Part shown: positions 6,571-17,594 of the stretch, piece after piece
Position numbering within the stretch: the first letter of the stretch is position 1
How the letters are laid out: each line of letters begins with the position of its first letter
Origin: Roseovarius sp.
GTDB taxonomy: Bacteria; Pseudomonadota; Alphaproteobacteria; Rhodobacterales; Rhodobacteraceae
Assembly: GCA_021767845.1 (NCBI GenBank)
Contig: JAASSQ010000025.1
Location: 1 to 18,641, forward strand
Direction: 5' to 3'
Length of the DNA: 18,641 bases
The notes under the pieces: model-generated
Told to the model about the DNA's origin: nothing
Database searches by the model: none
The model's input: the letters and a program-made list of their open reading frames with translations, nothing else
Made by a program: the position numbers and the translations under genes

Positions 6571-8499
6571 ATGCTGTATCGGATCGTCACGTCACTGACA
6601 CGCGCCCATAAACGCGCCATCCTGCTTGCCATCGACATCGGCTGGATCGCCATCGCCTATCTCCTGGCGCGCGCGCTGCTGCTCGGCCCGGACAGCGTGG
6701 CCAGCGGCGCCCCGTGGACGCAGGCGGTCGAGCTTTCGGTCCTGGCGGTGCTCGGCGCCGCGCTGATCGTCGCGATCGGCCTGCACCGCATCAAGCTGAA
6801 CGCCTACCAGATGCAGGGCGTGGCCGAATCGGCCGCGCTGGCCGCGGCACTGGCCTGCGCGGGGATCGCGGGCTCGGCCCTGATCCCGGCCGCCACCACT
6901 CCAGCGCAGGTCTTCGTGGTTTTCGGCATGCTGTTCCTGATCCTGTCGGTGGCCGGGCGGCTGGCGATGCGCCAGGCCCTGCTGTGGATCTACCGCAACG
7001 CCAGGCAACCGATGCGAGTGCTGATCTACGGGGCCGGCCAGACCGGGCAGCAACTGGCCGCCGCACTTCTGACCGATGCGCAGGTGCGGCCCGTGGGCTT
7101 CGTCGATGACAATCCCACTCTGCAAAGCCTCACGGTTTGCGGCCTCAAGGTGCATTCGCCCAACCGCCTGCGCCACCTTGTGACGGACTTGGCGGTGGAC
7201 CGGATCGTGCTGGCCATGCCCAGCGTCAGCCCCCCCGTTCAGAAACGCCTCCGCGCGCGGCTGTCCGACCTGGATTGCAAGGTGCATGTGCTGCCGTCCT
7301 TTGCCGCGATCGTGGCGGATTCGCTGCGCGCCCAGGAAACCGCCCGCAAGATCGACATCGACGGCCTGCTGGGGCGCAACCGCCTGGAAGAGGAGTTGCC
7401 GGGCGTATCGGGCTGCTACACCGGCCGCAGCATCCTTGTCACCGGCGCGGGCGGCTCCATCGGCTCGGAAATCTGCCGCCAGCTTCTGGCCTGCAATCCC
7501 CGGCGGCTGGTCCTGCTGGATCACAGCGAACTGTCGCTCTACCGGATCGAACGTGAATTGCGCGACATCGGCTCAAAGGTCGAGCTGGCGGCGGTTCTGG
7601 GCTCGGTCTGCCATGACGATCTTGTGCGGGACGTGATCGCCCGGCACGGGGTCAACGTGATCCTGCACGCCGCCGCCTACAAGCAGGTGCCGACGGTCGA
7701 GGTCAACCGCATCGAAGGTGTCCGCAACAACGTGCTGGGCACGAGGATCGTGGCCCACGCCGCCCGTGACGCGGGGGTCGGGCACTTCATCCTGATTTCA
7801 TCGGACAAGGCCGTGCGCCCCTCCAGCACGATGGGCGCCTCCAAGCGGCTGGCCGAACTGATCGTGCAGGATCTGGCCATGCGCGCCACCGGCACCTGTT
7901 TTTCCATGGTGCGCTTCGGCAACGTGCTGGGCTCGTCCGGCTCGGTCGTGCCACTTTTCGAGGAACAGATCCGCCGCGGCGGTCCCGTGACGCTGACCCA
8001 TAGCGACGTGACCCGCTATTTCATGACCATCGCCGAGGCGGTGCGCCTCGTGCTGCTGACCGGGTCGTTCGCGCGGGGTGGGGACGTTTTCGTGCTCGAC
8101 ATGGGCAAACCCGTGCCGATCCGCAAGATCGCGCGCCAGATGATCGAAGGCGCGGGATACACGGTGCGCGATGCCGACAATCCCGACGGCGACATCGAGA
8201 TCAAGGTGACCGGCCTGCGCCCCGGCGAGAAACTGCACGAGGAATTGCTGATCAGCACCGACATGCTGACCACCCCGCACCCCAAGATCCTGCGCGCGCA
8301 GGAAAACCACCTGTCGGAACTCGAAATGTCCAAGGCGATGAAAGACCTGAACGCCGCCATGTCCCAGCGCGACCCCGAGATCGTGCGGGATGTGCTGCGG
8401 GTCTGGATCGACCGGGCCGACGCCCCCGCGCCGCGCAGGCGGCCCGCCATCCGCGCGGGCGAGGGCACCGCCACACAGGGCGACAGGCTGTCGCTCTGA
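6571..8499 (+). CDS. Membrane-anchored nucleotide-sugar 4,6-dehydratase (CapD/FlaA1/WbpM family)
   Basis: This 642-residue protein has the architecture of long inner-membrane UDP-sugar dehydratases. Four membrane helices lie within about 15-135, followed by a first Rossmann-like domain (YGAGQTGQ, 153-160) and a catalytic extended-SDR domain with TGAGGSIGSE at 291-300. The HAAAYKQVPTVEVN segment (366-379) and SDKAVRPSSTMGASK (411-425) are diagnostic: the SDR tyrosine is replaced by Met421, as in WbpM and PglF, with Lys425 kept. The family removes water from UDP-GlcNAc or a similar sugar as the first step to diamino- or deoxy-sugars for surface polysaccharide. I prefer the ATG at 6571; the open frame also allows GTG at 6547, eight codons upstream. 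AGGGAG lies 12 bases before the ATG, a little far. No glycosyltransferase or export genes adjoin it, so the sugar product is unknown. Confidence 0.9.
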   Translation: MLYRIVTSLTRAHKRAILLAIDIGWIAIAYLLARALLLGPDSVASGAPWTQAVELSVLAVLGAALIVAIGLHRIKLNAYQMQGVAESAALAAALACAGIAGSALIPAATTPAQVFVVFGMLFLILSVAGRLAMRQALLWIYRNARQPMRVLIYGAGQTGQQLAAALLTDAQVRPVGFVDDNPTLQSLTVCGLKVHSPNRLRHLVTDLAVDRIVLAMPSVSPPVQKRLRARLSDLDCKVHVLPSFAAIVADSLRAQETARKIDIDGLLGRNRLEEELPGVSGCYTGRSILVTGAGGSIGSEICRQLLACNPRRLVLLDHSELSLYRIERELRDIGSKVELAAVLGSVCHDDLVRDVIARHGVNVILHAAAYKQVPTVEVNRIEGVRNNVLGTRIVAHAARDAGVGHFILISSDKAVRPSSTMGASKRLAELIVQDLAMRATGTCFSMVRFGNVLGSSGSVVPLFEEQIRRGGPVTLTHSDVTRYFMTIAEAVRLVLLTGSFARGGDVFVLDMGKPVPIRKIARQMIEGAGYTVRDADNPDGDIEIKVTGLRPGEKLHEELLISTDMLTTPHPKILRAQENHLSELEMSKAMKDLNAAMSQRDPEIVRDVLRVWIDRADAPAPRRRPAIRAGEGTATQGDRLSL

Positions 8500-8537
8500 C
8501 GGCGGCGCACGGCACCCTGCGCCACGGCCAGACATGA

Positions 8538-8562
8538 AAAGGCCCCGCATTCGGGAGCCTTT
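8538..8562. terminator. Bidirectional terminator between the CapD-like gene and gltB
   Basis: AAAGGC-CCCG (8538-8547), a CATT loop and CGGG-A-GCCTTT (8552-8562) make a 10-bp stem with a single bulged A. A-rich bases flank one side and T-rich bases the other, so it can end transcription on both strands: the CapD-like gene stops 38 bp before it and gltB 23 bp beyond. A second small hairpin (GGCGCA/TGCGCC, 8504-8523) sits closer to the CapD-like stop. Confidence 0.75.
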
Positions 8563-8585
8563 CCGCGATCAGATGTGGGCGGCGC

Positions 8586-13118
<4,533 letters not shown>

Positions 13119-13201
13119 CTTGTTAACCCTTCCTTCATCCGGTGGGTCAGGGATGTTGCCCTGTTTCCGTTCCTGTCGCGCCTGCCGCGCGCGTTTTCCG
13201 A

Positions 13202-13279
13202 GTTTTGTACGAAACTCCGGCGCTCGGGGTCGGGTTTGGTACGAAACCCGGGGCCGAATGTGACGTTTCGTACGAAAAT
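13202..13279. repeat. Array of three palindromes (core TTTNGTACGAAA) between gltD and gltB
   Basis: Three copies of a near-perfect palindrome are seen: GTTTTGTACGAAAC (13202-13215), GTTTGGTACGAAAC (13234-13247) and GTTTCGTACGAAAA (13265-13278). All share GTACGAAA exactly. The GTAC centres are 32 and 31 bp apart, about three turns of B-DNA, so the sites would face the same side. Copy 2 extends to a 20-bp inverted repeat (13231-13250) and copy 1 has flanking CCG/CGG pairs. Copy 3 ends within three bases of the gltD stop codon. I saw no other copy in the window. The pattern suggests operators for a dimeric repressor acting on gltB; a hairpin role in the gltD-gltB mRNA is the alternative. I cannot name the regulator. 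Confidence 0.7.
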
Positions 13280-13280
13280 C

Positions 13281-14714
13281 CTATTCGGCGGCGACCGATT
13301 GCGCCGCGTTCAGGTAATCGAGGATCGCCTCGGCTGAATCGCGCCCGTCGCGGATCGCCCAGACCACCAACGAGGCCCCGCGCACGATGTCGCCCACGGC
13401 GAAAACACCGTCCATCGCGGTCCGGCCTGTGGTGAACTCGGCCTTGATGGTGCCCCAGCGCGTGATCTCCAATTCCTTTTGATTCCAAAGGGTTGGCAGG
13501 TCTTCGGGCTCGAATCCCAGCGCCTTGATGACCAGGTCCGCCGGCTCGTCATGCTCGGCCCCCTCGATGGGTTCGGGGCTCTGGCGGCCCGTCGCATCCG
13601 GTTGGCCAAGGCGCATCTTCTGCACCTTCACCGCGCTCACCGGATCGCCTGAGAACCCCTTGGGCGCGCTAAGCCATTGGAATTCAACGCCTTCTTCCTC
13701 GGCATTGGCCACTTCGCGCTGGCTGCCCGGCATGTTCTCACGGTCCCGGCGATAGAGGCAGGTCACCGATTTGGCCCCCTGCCGGATCGCGGTGCGGACA
13801 CAATCCATAGCGGTGTCACCGCCGCCGATCACAACAACTCGTTTGCCCTCGGCATTCAACTCGCCGCTGTCGAACTCTGGCACCGTGTCGCCAAAGGACA
13901 GGCGGTTGCTGGCCGTCAGGTAATCCAGCGCCCGCACGATCCCCTTGGCACCCGCTCCCGGACCTTGCAGCTCGCGGCTTTTGTAAACGCCCGTCGCGAT
14001 CAATACCGCATTGTGTTTATTGCGAATTTCCTCGAACTGGATGTCCTTGCCCACGTCGCAGTTCAGCACGAATTCCACGCCGCCCTGCTCCAGCTGCTCC
14101 ATCCGCTTCATCACGACATCCTTCTCCAGCTTGAAGCCGGGAATGCCATAGGTCAGCAGCCCGCCCCCGCGATCGTAGCGGTCATAGACGGTCACCTGAA
14201 CGCCCTCGCGGCGCAGCGCATCCGCCGCCGCCAGACCGCCGGGGCCGGCGCCGATTATCCCAACGGATTCAACACGTTCCTGCGCCGGGGTGATGGGCTT
14301 GACCCAGCCTTCCTCCCACGCCGTGTCGGTGATGTATTTCTCCACCGCGCCGATCGTCACGGTGCCGTGACCCGACTGTTCGATCACGCAATTGCCTTCG
14401 CACAACCGGTCTTGCGGGCAGATTCGGCCGCAAATCTCGGGGAAGGTATTGGTGGCTTGGCTGACCTCGTAAGCCTCCTGCAACCGCCCTTCCGCCGTCA
14501 GCCGCAGCCAGTCGGGGATGTTGTTGTGCAACGGGCAATGGCTTTGGCAATAGGGCACGCCGCACTGGCTGCAGCGGGCGGCCTGCTCCTTGGCCTTCTC
14601 GTCGGCGTATTCCGCGTAGATCTCGTGAAAGTCCTGACGACGCACATCGGCGGCGCGTTTCTCGGGCATGTCCCGCCCGACGGTCACGAATTTCAGCATC
14701 GGTTGCTTTGCCAC
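13281..14714 (-). CDS. gltD: Glutamate synthase (NADPH), small (beta) subunit
   Basis: GltD passes electrons from NADPH through FAD and iron-sulphur clusters to GltB. The N-terminal ferredoxin-like domain has two cysteine groups: Cys48, 51, 56 and 60 (CSQCGVPYCQSHC) and Cys95, 99, 105 and 109. The FAD motif GAGPGG is at 155-160 and is followed by YDRYDRGGGLLTYGIP. The NADPH-binding motif VVVIGGGDTAMDC comes later, and the final FAD contact is FAVGDIVRG near the C-terminus. I chose the GTG at 14714 (477 residues): a GGAGG Shine-Dalgarno sits seven bases upstream and the start VAKQPMLKFVTVGRD fits relatives. The frame is open for 18 more codons upstream, but these look unlike the family. It is transcribed ahead of gltB, with 162 bp between. 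Confidence 0.97.
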   Translation of the reverse strand: MAKQPMLKFVTVGRDMPEKRAADVRRQDFHEIYAEYADEKAKEQAARCSQCGVPYCQSHCPLHNNIPDWLRLTAEGRLQEAYEVSQATNTFPEICGRICPQDRLCEGNCVIEQSGHGTVTIGAVEKYITDTAWEEGWVKPITPAQERVESVGIIGAGPGGLAAADALRREGVQVTVYDRYDRGGGLLTYGIPGFKLEKDVVMKRMEQLEQGGVEFVLNCDVGKDIQFEEIRNKHNAVLIATGVYKSRELQGPGAGAKGIVRALDYLTASNRLSFGDTVPEFDSGELNAEGKRVVVIGGGDTAMDCVRTAIRQGAKSVTCLYRRDRENMPGSQREVANAEEEGVEFQWLSAPKGFSGDPVSAVKVQKMRLGQPDATGRQSPEPIEGAEHDEPADLVIKALGFEPEDLPTLWNQKELEITRWGTIKAEFTTGRTAMDGVFAVGDIVRGASLVVWAIRDGRDSAEAILDYLNAAQSVAAE

Positions 14715-14721
14715 GGCATGG

Positions 14722-14726
14722 CCTCC
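14722..14726 (-). promoter_or_regulatory. Ribosome binding site that fixes the gltD GTG start
   Basis: GGAGG on the minus strand lies seven bases before GTG 14714-14712. An ATG at 14719 is nearer but out of frame, so the site supports the GTG codon and not the longer open frame. Confidence 0.75.
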
Positions 14727-14932
14727 GGTCTTGTTGCACCGCGCCTGTCTAATCCATGCCGCGCGCAAATAAAAGTCAGCGGTTTTGACTTATTATGAAA
14801 AAATCATTGCCGAGGCGACCGGCTGGTTAGGAATTTCTCAATTATTTAATTCCGAATCGGACCCAAATGGTCGCTTTTCTCAGAATCCCAATGGTTTATA
14901 CGTGAAAGCGCATTACGCGCAGGCCATGACCC
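14727..14932. other. AT-rich divergent region between gltD and uppP
   Basis: About 200 bp between two divergent genes. The part from 14764 to 14900 is clearly richer in A and T than the rest of the window (for instance AATTATTTAATT near 14839-14850) and should contain both promoters. I could not pick a convincing -35/-10 pair: CATAAT on the minus strand near 14792-14797 and TTATAC on the plus strand near 14896-14901 are weak candidates. The uppP ribosome binding site is poor (AGG only). Confidence 0.4.
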
Positions 14933-15736
14933 ATGCCCTTGTTCCAACTGCTTCTTGTCGCCGTGATCCAGGGTGTGACCGAGTTTCTGCCGGTCTCGTC
15001 CTCCGGGCACCTGATTCTCCTCCCGAATCTCACGGGGCTGAAAGATCAGGGCCAAGTGATCGACGTGGCGGTGCATGTCGGCACGCTGCTGGCCGTCATG
15101 CTGTATTTCTGGACCGACGTGCGCATCGCCATTTCCGGCCTCCCCCGCGCCCTGCTGGGCAAGACCGATACCGAGGGCGCACGCCTTGCCCTGTTGCTCA
15201 TGGTAGCCTCGGTTCCCGTGGTGGCCCTCGGGCTGGTCCTGCACATGACGGGACTTGATGCCGAGATGCGGTCGATCACCGTCATCGGCTGGGCCATGCT
15301 GGCCTTCGGGGTCGTGCTCTATTGGGCCGATCAGGCGGGATCGACGCACAAGACCGACAAGAACTGGAACCTGCAGGATGCCATGGTGATGGGCGTGTGG
15401 CAGGCCGTCGCGCTGATACCGGGCACGTCGCGGTCCGGCATCACCATCACCGGTGCGCGGTTCTTGGGATACAACCGGCACGACACCGCCAAGCTGGCCA
15501 TGCTGATGTCGATCCCCACGATCATTGCCAGCGGCGCCTTGCTGGGCCTCGAATCGATCTTCACCGCCAATGTCGGCGTGCTGAAAGACGCTACGATCGC
15601 CGCGATTTTCGCCTTTGCCGCCGCGCTGCTGGCCCTGAGCCTGATGATGCGGCTGCTGCGCAGCGTCAGCTTCACGCCCTACGTGATCTACCGGATCGGG
15701 CTGGGCGCGGTCCTGCTGGTGATCGCCTACACCTAG
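14933..15736 (+). CDS. uppP: Undecaprenyl-diphosphatase (BacA/UppP family)
   Basis: UppP removes a phosphate from undecaprenyl diphosphate in the inner membrane, regenerating the lipid carrier for peptidoglycan and other envelope polymers; overexpression is known to give bacitracin resistance. The 267-residue protein is very hydrophobic, with about eight membrane segments. It has both active-site signatures: QGVTEFLPVSSSGH (13-26), with the catalytic Glu17, and PGTSRSG (163-169). The start at 14933 puts the first signature at the usual position. The stop codon TAG at 15734-15736 overlaps the stop of the opposite-strand gene in a CTAG. The envelope role links it to mtgA and the CapD-like enzyme, but it is transcribed alone. 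Confidence 0.96.
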   Translation: MPLFQLLLVAVIQGVTEFLPVSSSGHLILLPNLTGLKDQGQVIDVAVHVGTLLAVMLYFWTDVRIAISGLPRALLGKTDTEGARLALLLMVASVPVVALGLVLHMTGLDAEMRSITVIGWAMLAFGVVLYWADQAGSTHKTDKNWNLQDAMVMGVWQAVALIPGTSRSGITITGARFLGYNRHDTAKLAMLMSIPTIIASGALLGLESIFTANVGVLKDATIAAIFAFAAALLALSLMMRLLRSVSFTPYVIYRIGLGAVLLVIAYT

Positions 15737-16716
15737 TCGACCCGCAGGTTCCGGGCCGATTCCTGGATCGCCTCGTACTGCCCGGTCGGGCGGAAGCGCC
15801 ACAGGTATTCGGGCAGCACCGCTTCCATCGCGGTGGGCGTGATGCCGAGATCGTCAAAGCCACGCGCGCCATCCGACACCACGTTGTCCACACGCAGGCT
15901 GCGCACCTGATCGCGGGTGATCTGCGGCGGGACCAGCCCGAAGGTGATGGTCTGAACGAATTCCATGACCGACGCCATGACCCCGGCGATGCCGAAGGGA
16001 ATGTTGACGATCAGCCGCCGGCGCCGGATCACCTGCAGCATCTGCTGCATGAGTTCGCGGAAGGTATCCACATCTGGGCCGCCCAGCTCGTAAATGCCCG
16101 GCGTGGCGTGGCCTTCGACACCCATTGCCGCGGCGTGCGCCACATCATCCACGAAAACCGGCTGGAACTTCGTTTCCGCACCGACCACGGGAAGGAAGGG
16201 GCTGAACCGGGTCATGCCGGCAAAGCGATTGAAGAACGCATCCTCCGGCCCGAAGATCACCGAGGGCCTCAGGATCACGGCATCGGGCATCGCCTCGAGC
16301 ACCGCCGCCTCGCCCTTGGCCTTGGTCTGGGCATAGATGCTGTCTGAGCCCTTGTCGGCCCCGATGGCCGAGATCTGAACCATGCGCGCCACGCCCTCTT
16401 CCGCGGCGATGCGCGCGATGCGGGCCGCCCCCTCGCTCTGCACGGCGTCGAAATTGTTGCGCCCCTTGCGATCGAAGGTGCCCACGCAGTTCACCACCGC
16501 ATCCGCGCCGCGCGTCACCTCGCGGACGCTGGCATCATCGCGGATGTTGCAGAAAACGGGCTCGACCTGGCCCACGACGCCATACGGCTTGACGTGCATC
16601 GCCTCGTTCGGGCGGCGCACGGCCACGCGCACTCGCCAACCCGCTTTGGCCATCCGGCGCGTGATATAGCGGCCGACGAATCCCGATCCGCCGAAAATGG
16701 TGACGAGTTTGGACAT
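15733..16716 (-). CDS. NDUFA9-like NAD(P)-binding protein, complex I-associated (atypical SDR)
   Basis: This 327-residue atypical short-chain dehydrogenase has a Rossmann start FGGSGFVG (8-15). VQISAIGADKGSDSIYAQTK holds the Y-x-x-x-K-like position (YAQTK), and LRPSVIFGPEDAFFNRF follows. These match the NDUFA9 (39-kDa) accessory subunit of complex I, which binds NADPH at the edge of the membrane arm; alphaproteobacteria carry homologues outside the nuo operon. It may assist complex I assembly or stability, but no nuo gene is nearby. The C-terminal third is poor in known motifs and may contact membrane or partner. AGGAG lies eight bases before the ATG at 16716. The stop codon overlaps that of uppP on the opposite strand. 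Confidence 0.88.
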   Translation of the reverse strand: MSKLVTIFGGSGFVGRYITRRMAKAGWRVRVAVRRPNEAMHVKPYGVVGQVEPVFCNIRDDASVREVTRGADAVVNCVGTFDRKGRNNFDAVQSEGAARIARIAAEEGVARMVQISAIGADKGSDSIYAQTKAKGEAAVLEAMPDAVILRPSVIFGPEDAFFNRFAGMTRFSPFLPVVGAETKFQPVFVDDVAHAAAMGVEGHATPGIYELGGPDVDTFRELMQQMLQVIRRRRLIVNIPFGIAGVMASVMEFVQTITFGLVPPQITRDQVRSLRVDNVVSDGARGFDDLGITPTAMEAVLPEYLWRFRPTGQYEAIQESARNLRVD

Positions 16717-16814
16717 CAGTGGATCTCCTGCTTGGATTTCCCCCTCTTCCTAATGCTCCGAGGGGTTTTGAACAAGGAGATATGAAGATTGCCGGACGAT
16801 CATGAAAATCGCCG

Positions 16815-16843
16815 TTGACACGCCTTTGCGCCGGGTCTAAACG
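16815..16843 (+). promoter_or_regulatory. Promoter of tRNA-Leu
   Basis: A perfect TTGACA -35 (16815-16820) is 17 bp from TAAACG (16838-16843), a weak -10. The following bases GCGCGT form a GC-rich discriminator, a feature of promoters under stringent control. The start would be near 16850, about ten bases before the tRNA. Confidence 0.7.
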
Positions 16844-16859
16844 GCGCGTCACGACACCT

Positions 16860-16946
16860 GCCCAGGTGGCGGAATTGGTAGACGCGCTAGCTTCAGGTGC
16901 TAGTGTCCGTATGGACGTGGAGGTTCGAGTCCTCTCCTGGGCACCA
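16860..16946 (+). tRNA. tRNA-Leu (anticodon CAG)
   Basis: The 87-base gene folds as a class II tRNA. The 7-bp acceptor stem is GCCCAGG (16860-16866) with CCTGGGC (16936-16942), then discriminator A and encoded CCA (16944-16946). The anticodon stem CTAGC/GCTAG encloses the loop TTCAGGT with anticodon CAG at 16894-16896. A long variable arm (GTCC-GTAT-GGAC, 16905-16916) and the T-loop TTCGAGT complete the fold. It reads CUG, the commonest leucine codon in the genes of this window. It stands alone as a single tRNA. Confidence 0.97.
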
Positions 16947-17021
16947 TTTCCCCGGTAAATCAAAAATAGCACTGAATCTGGCCCCACCAGCGGCTCGGGG
17001 CCTGTAATGTCGCACGTCAGC

Positions 17022-17048
17022 AGACAGGCAGTGCGACGCGGCCTGTCT
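17022..17048 (-). terminator. Hairpin downstream of the moeA-DUF2478 unit
   Basis: An 8-bp perfect stem AGACAGGC/GCCTGTCT (17022-17029 with 17041-17048) with an 11-nt loop begins 15 bases after the DUF2478 stop on the minus strand. No T-run follows. CGCAC/GTGCG (17011-17015 and 17031-17035) offers a competing pairing. A second small stem, GGCCCC/GGGGCC (16980-17002), lies nearer the tRNA and could end tRNA transcription. Confidence 0.5.
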
Positions 17049-17063
17049 TGCCTTTGTGAGCCT

Positions 17064-17585
17064 CTATGCCGCGCGGCCCGTGGCGGCGACGGCGTTTTTT
17101 ACCCAATCGCGCAGCGTGTCAGGGTCTGCCGACACCGGCTCGGCCAGGCCGGCACTGAAGCTGTCGAACGCGGCCCGGTTCAGCGTGTTGATCCCGCACA
17201 GCACAGGGATTCCATCTGCCAGGCATTGGCCAATGATGTCGCGGAACCCGCGCCCGTCGGCCTCGTGCTTGCCGAACTTGTTGACGATCAGAAGATCGGG
17301 CGCCGGCAACAGGGTTTTCTGCACCTCCGCCACCGCAGCTTCGAGCGCCGCGGGATCAAGGCGGCAGCCGCGTGCCTCTTTCCCCAAAGATTGCGAGATG
17401 CGGAACACCGGACCATCCGGCAAGACCTTCACATCCATGTCGCACAGATGCGAGTCGGCGCAGTCGGTATTGTGCTGGACGACACCCGCCACACGCAGCC
17501 TTTCATTGATGAAGCCCTCGGCGGCAGCGGCCAGAAGCCGGTCGGTTGCGCCGCGCTCAGCCTTGAAGACGTAACCCAGTTTCAT
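17064..17585 (-). CDS. DUF2478 domain protein, partner of moeA
   Basis: The 173-residue cytoplasmic protein looks like the DUF2478 family, described as distantly like THEP1-type nucleoside triphosphatases. It opens LGYVFKAERGATDRLL (3-18), where a nucleotide-binding loop would be expected, but the lysine of a classical Walker A (GxxxxGKT) is missing. The most conserved-looking piece is DLLIVNKFGKHEADGRGF (97-114), which resembles a Walker B strand followed by an NKFGK motif. Three cysteines (42, 48, 74) sit in the middle in a C-x5-C spacing plus one. The gene follows moeA with only 9 bp between, and its GAGGA ribosome binding site overlaps the moeA stop, so translation is probably coupled. 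I infer a role in molybdenum or molybdopterin metabolism from the partner; the actual activity is unknown. Confidence 0.72.
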   Translation of the reverse strand: MKLGYVFKAERGATDRLLAAAAEGFINERLRVAGVVQHNTDCADSHLCDMDVKVLPDGPVFRISQSLGKEARGCRLDPAALEAAVAEVQKTLLPAPDLLIVNKFGKHEADGRGFRDIIGQCLADGIPVLCGINTLNRAAFDSFSAGLAEPVSADPDTLRDWVKNAVAATGRAA

Positions 17586-17594
17586 TCTCTTTCC

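Noticed and set aside
14785..15258. A 157-codon plus-strand frame beginning in the AT-rich spacer
   Set aside because: Its first 50 codons read through non-coding AT-rich DNA and the rest is uppP in the wrong frame. There is no ribosome binding site and no motif.
16790..16841. Two tiny open frames (7 and 12 codons) preceded by AAGGAGAT
   Set aside because: The ribosome binding site is only two bases from the first ATG and the frames overlap the tRNA promoter; nothing supports translation.
16947..17063. A possible attachment site at the 3' end of tRNA-Leu
   Set aside because: No integrase gene follows and no second copy of the tRNA 3' end is seen in the window; the next gene is the moeA partner.
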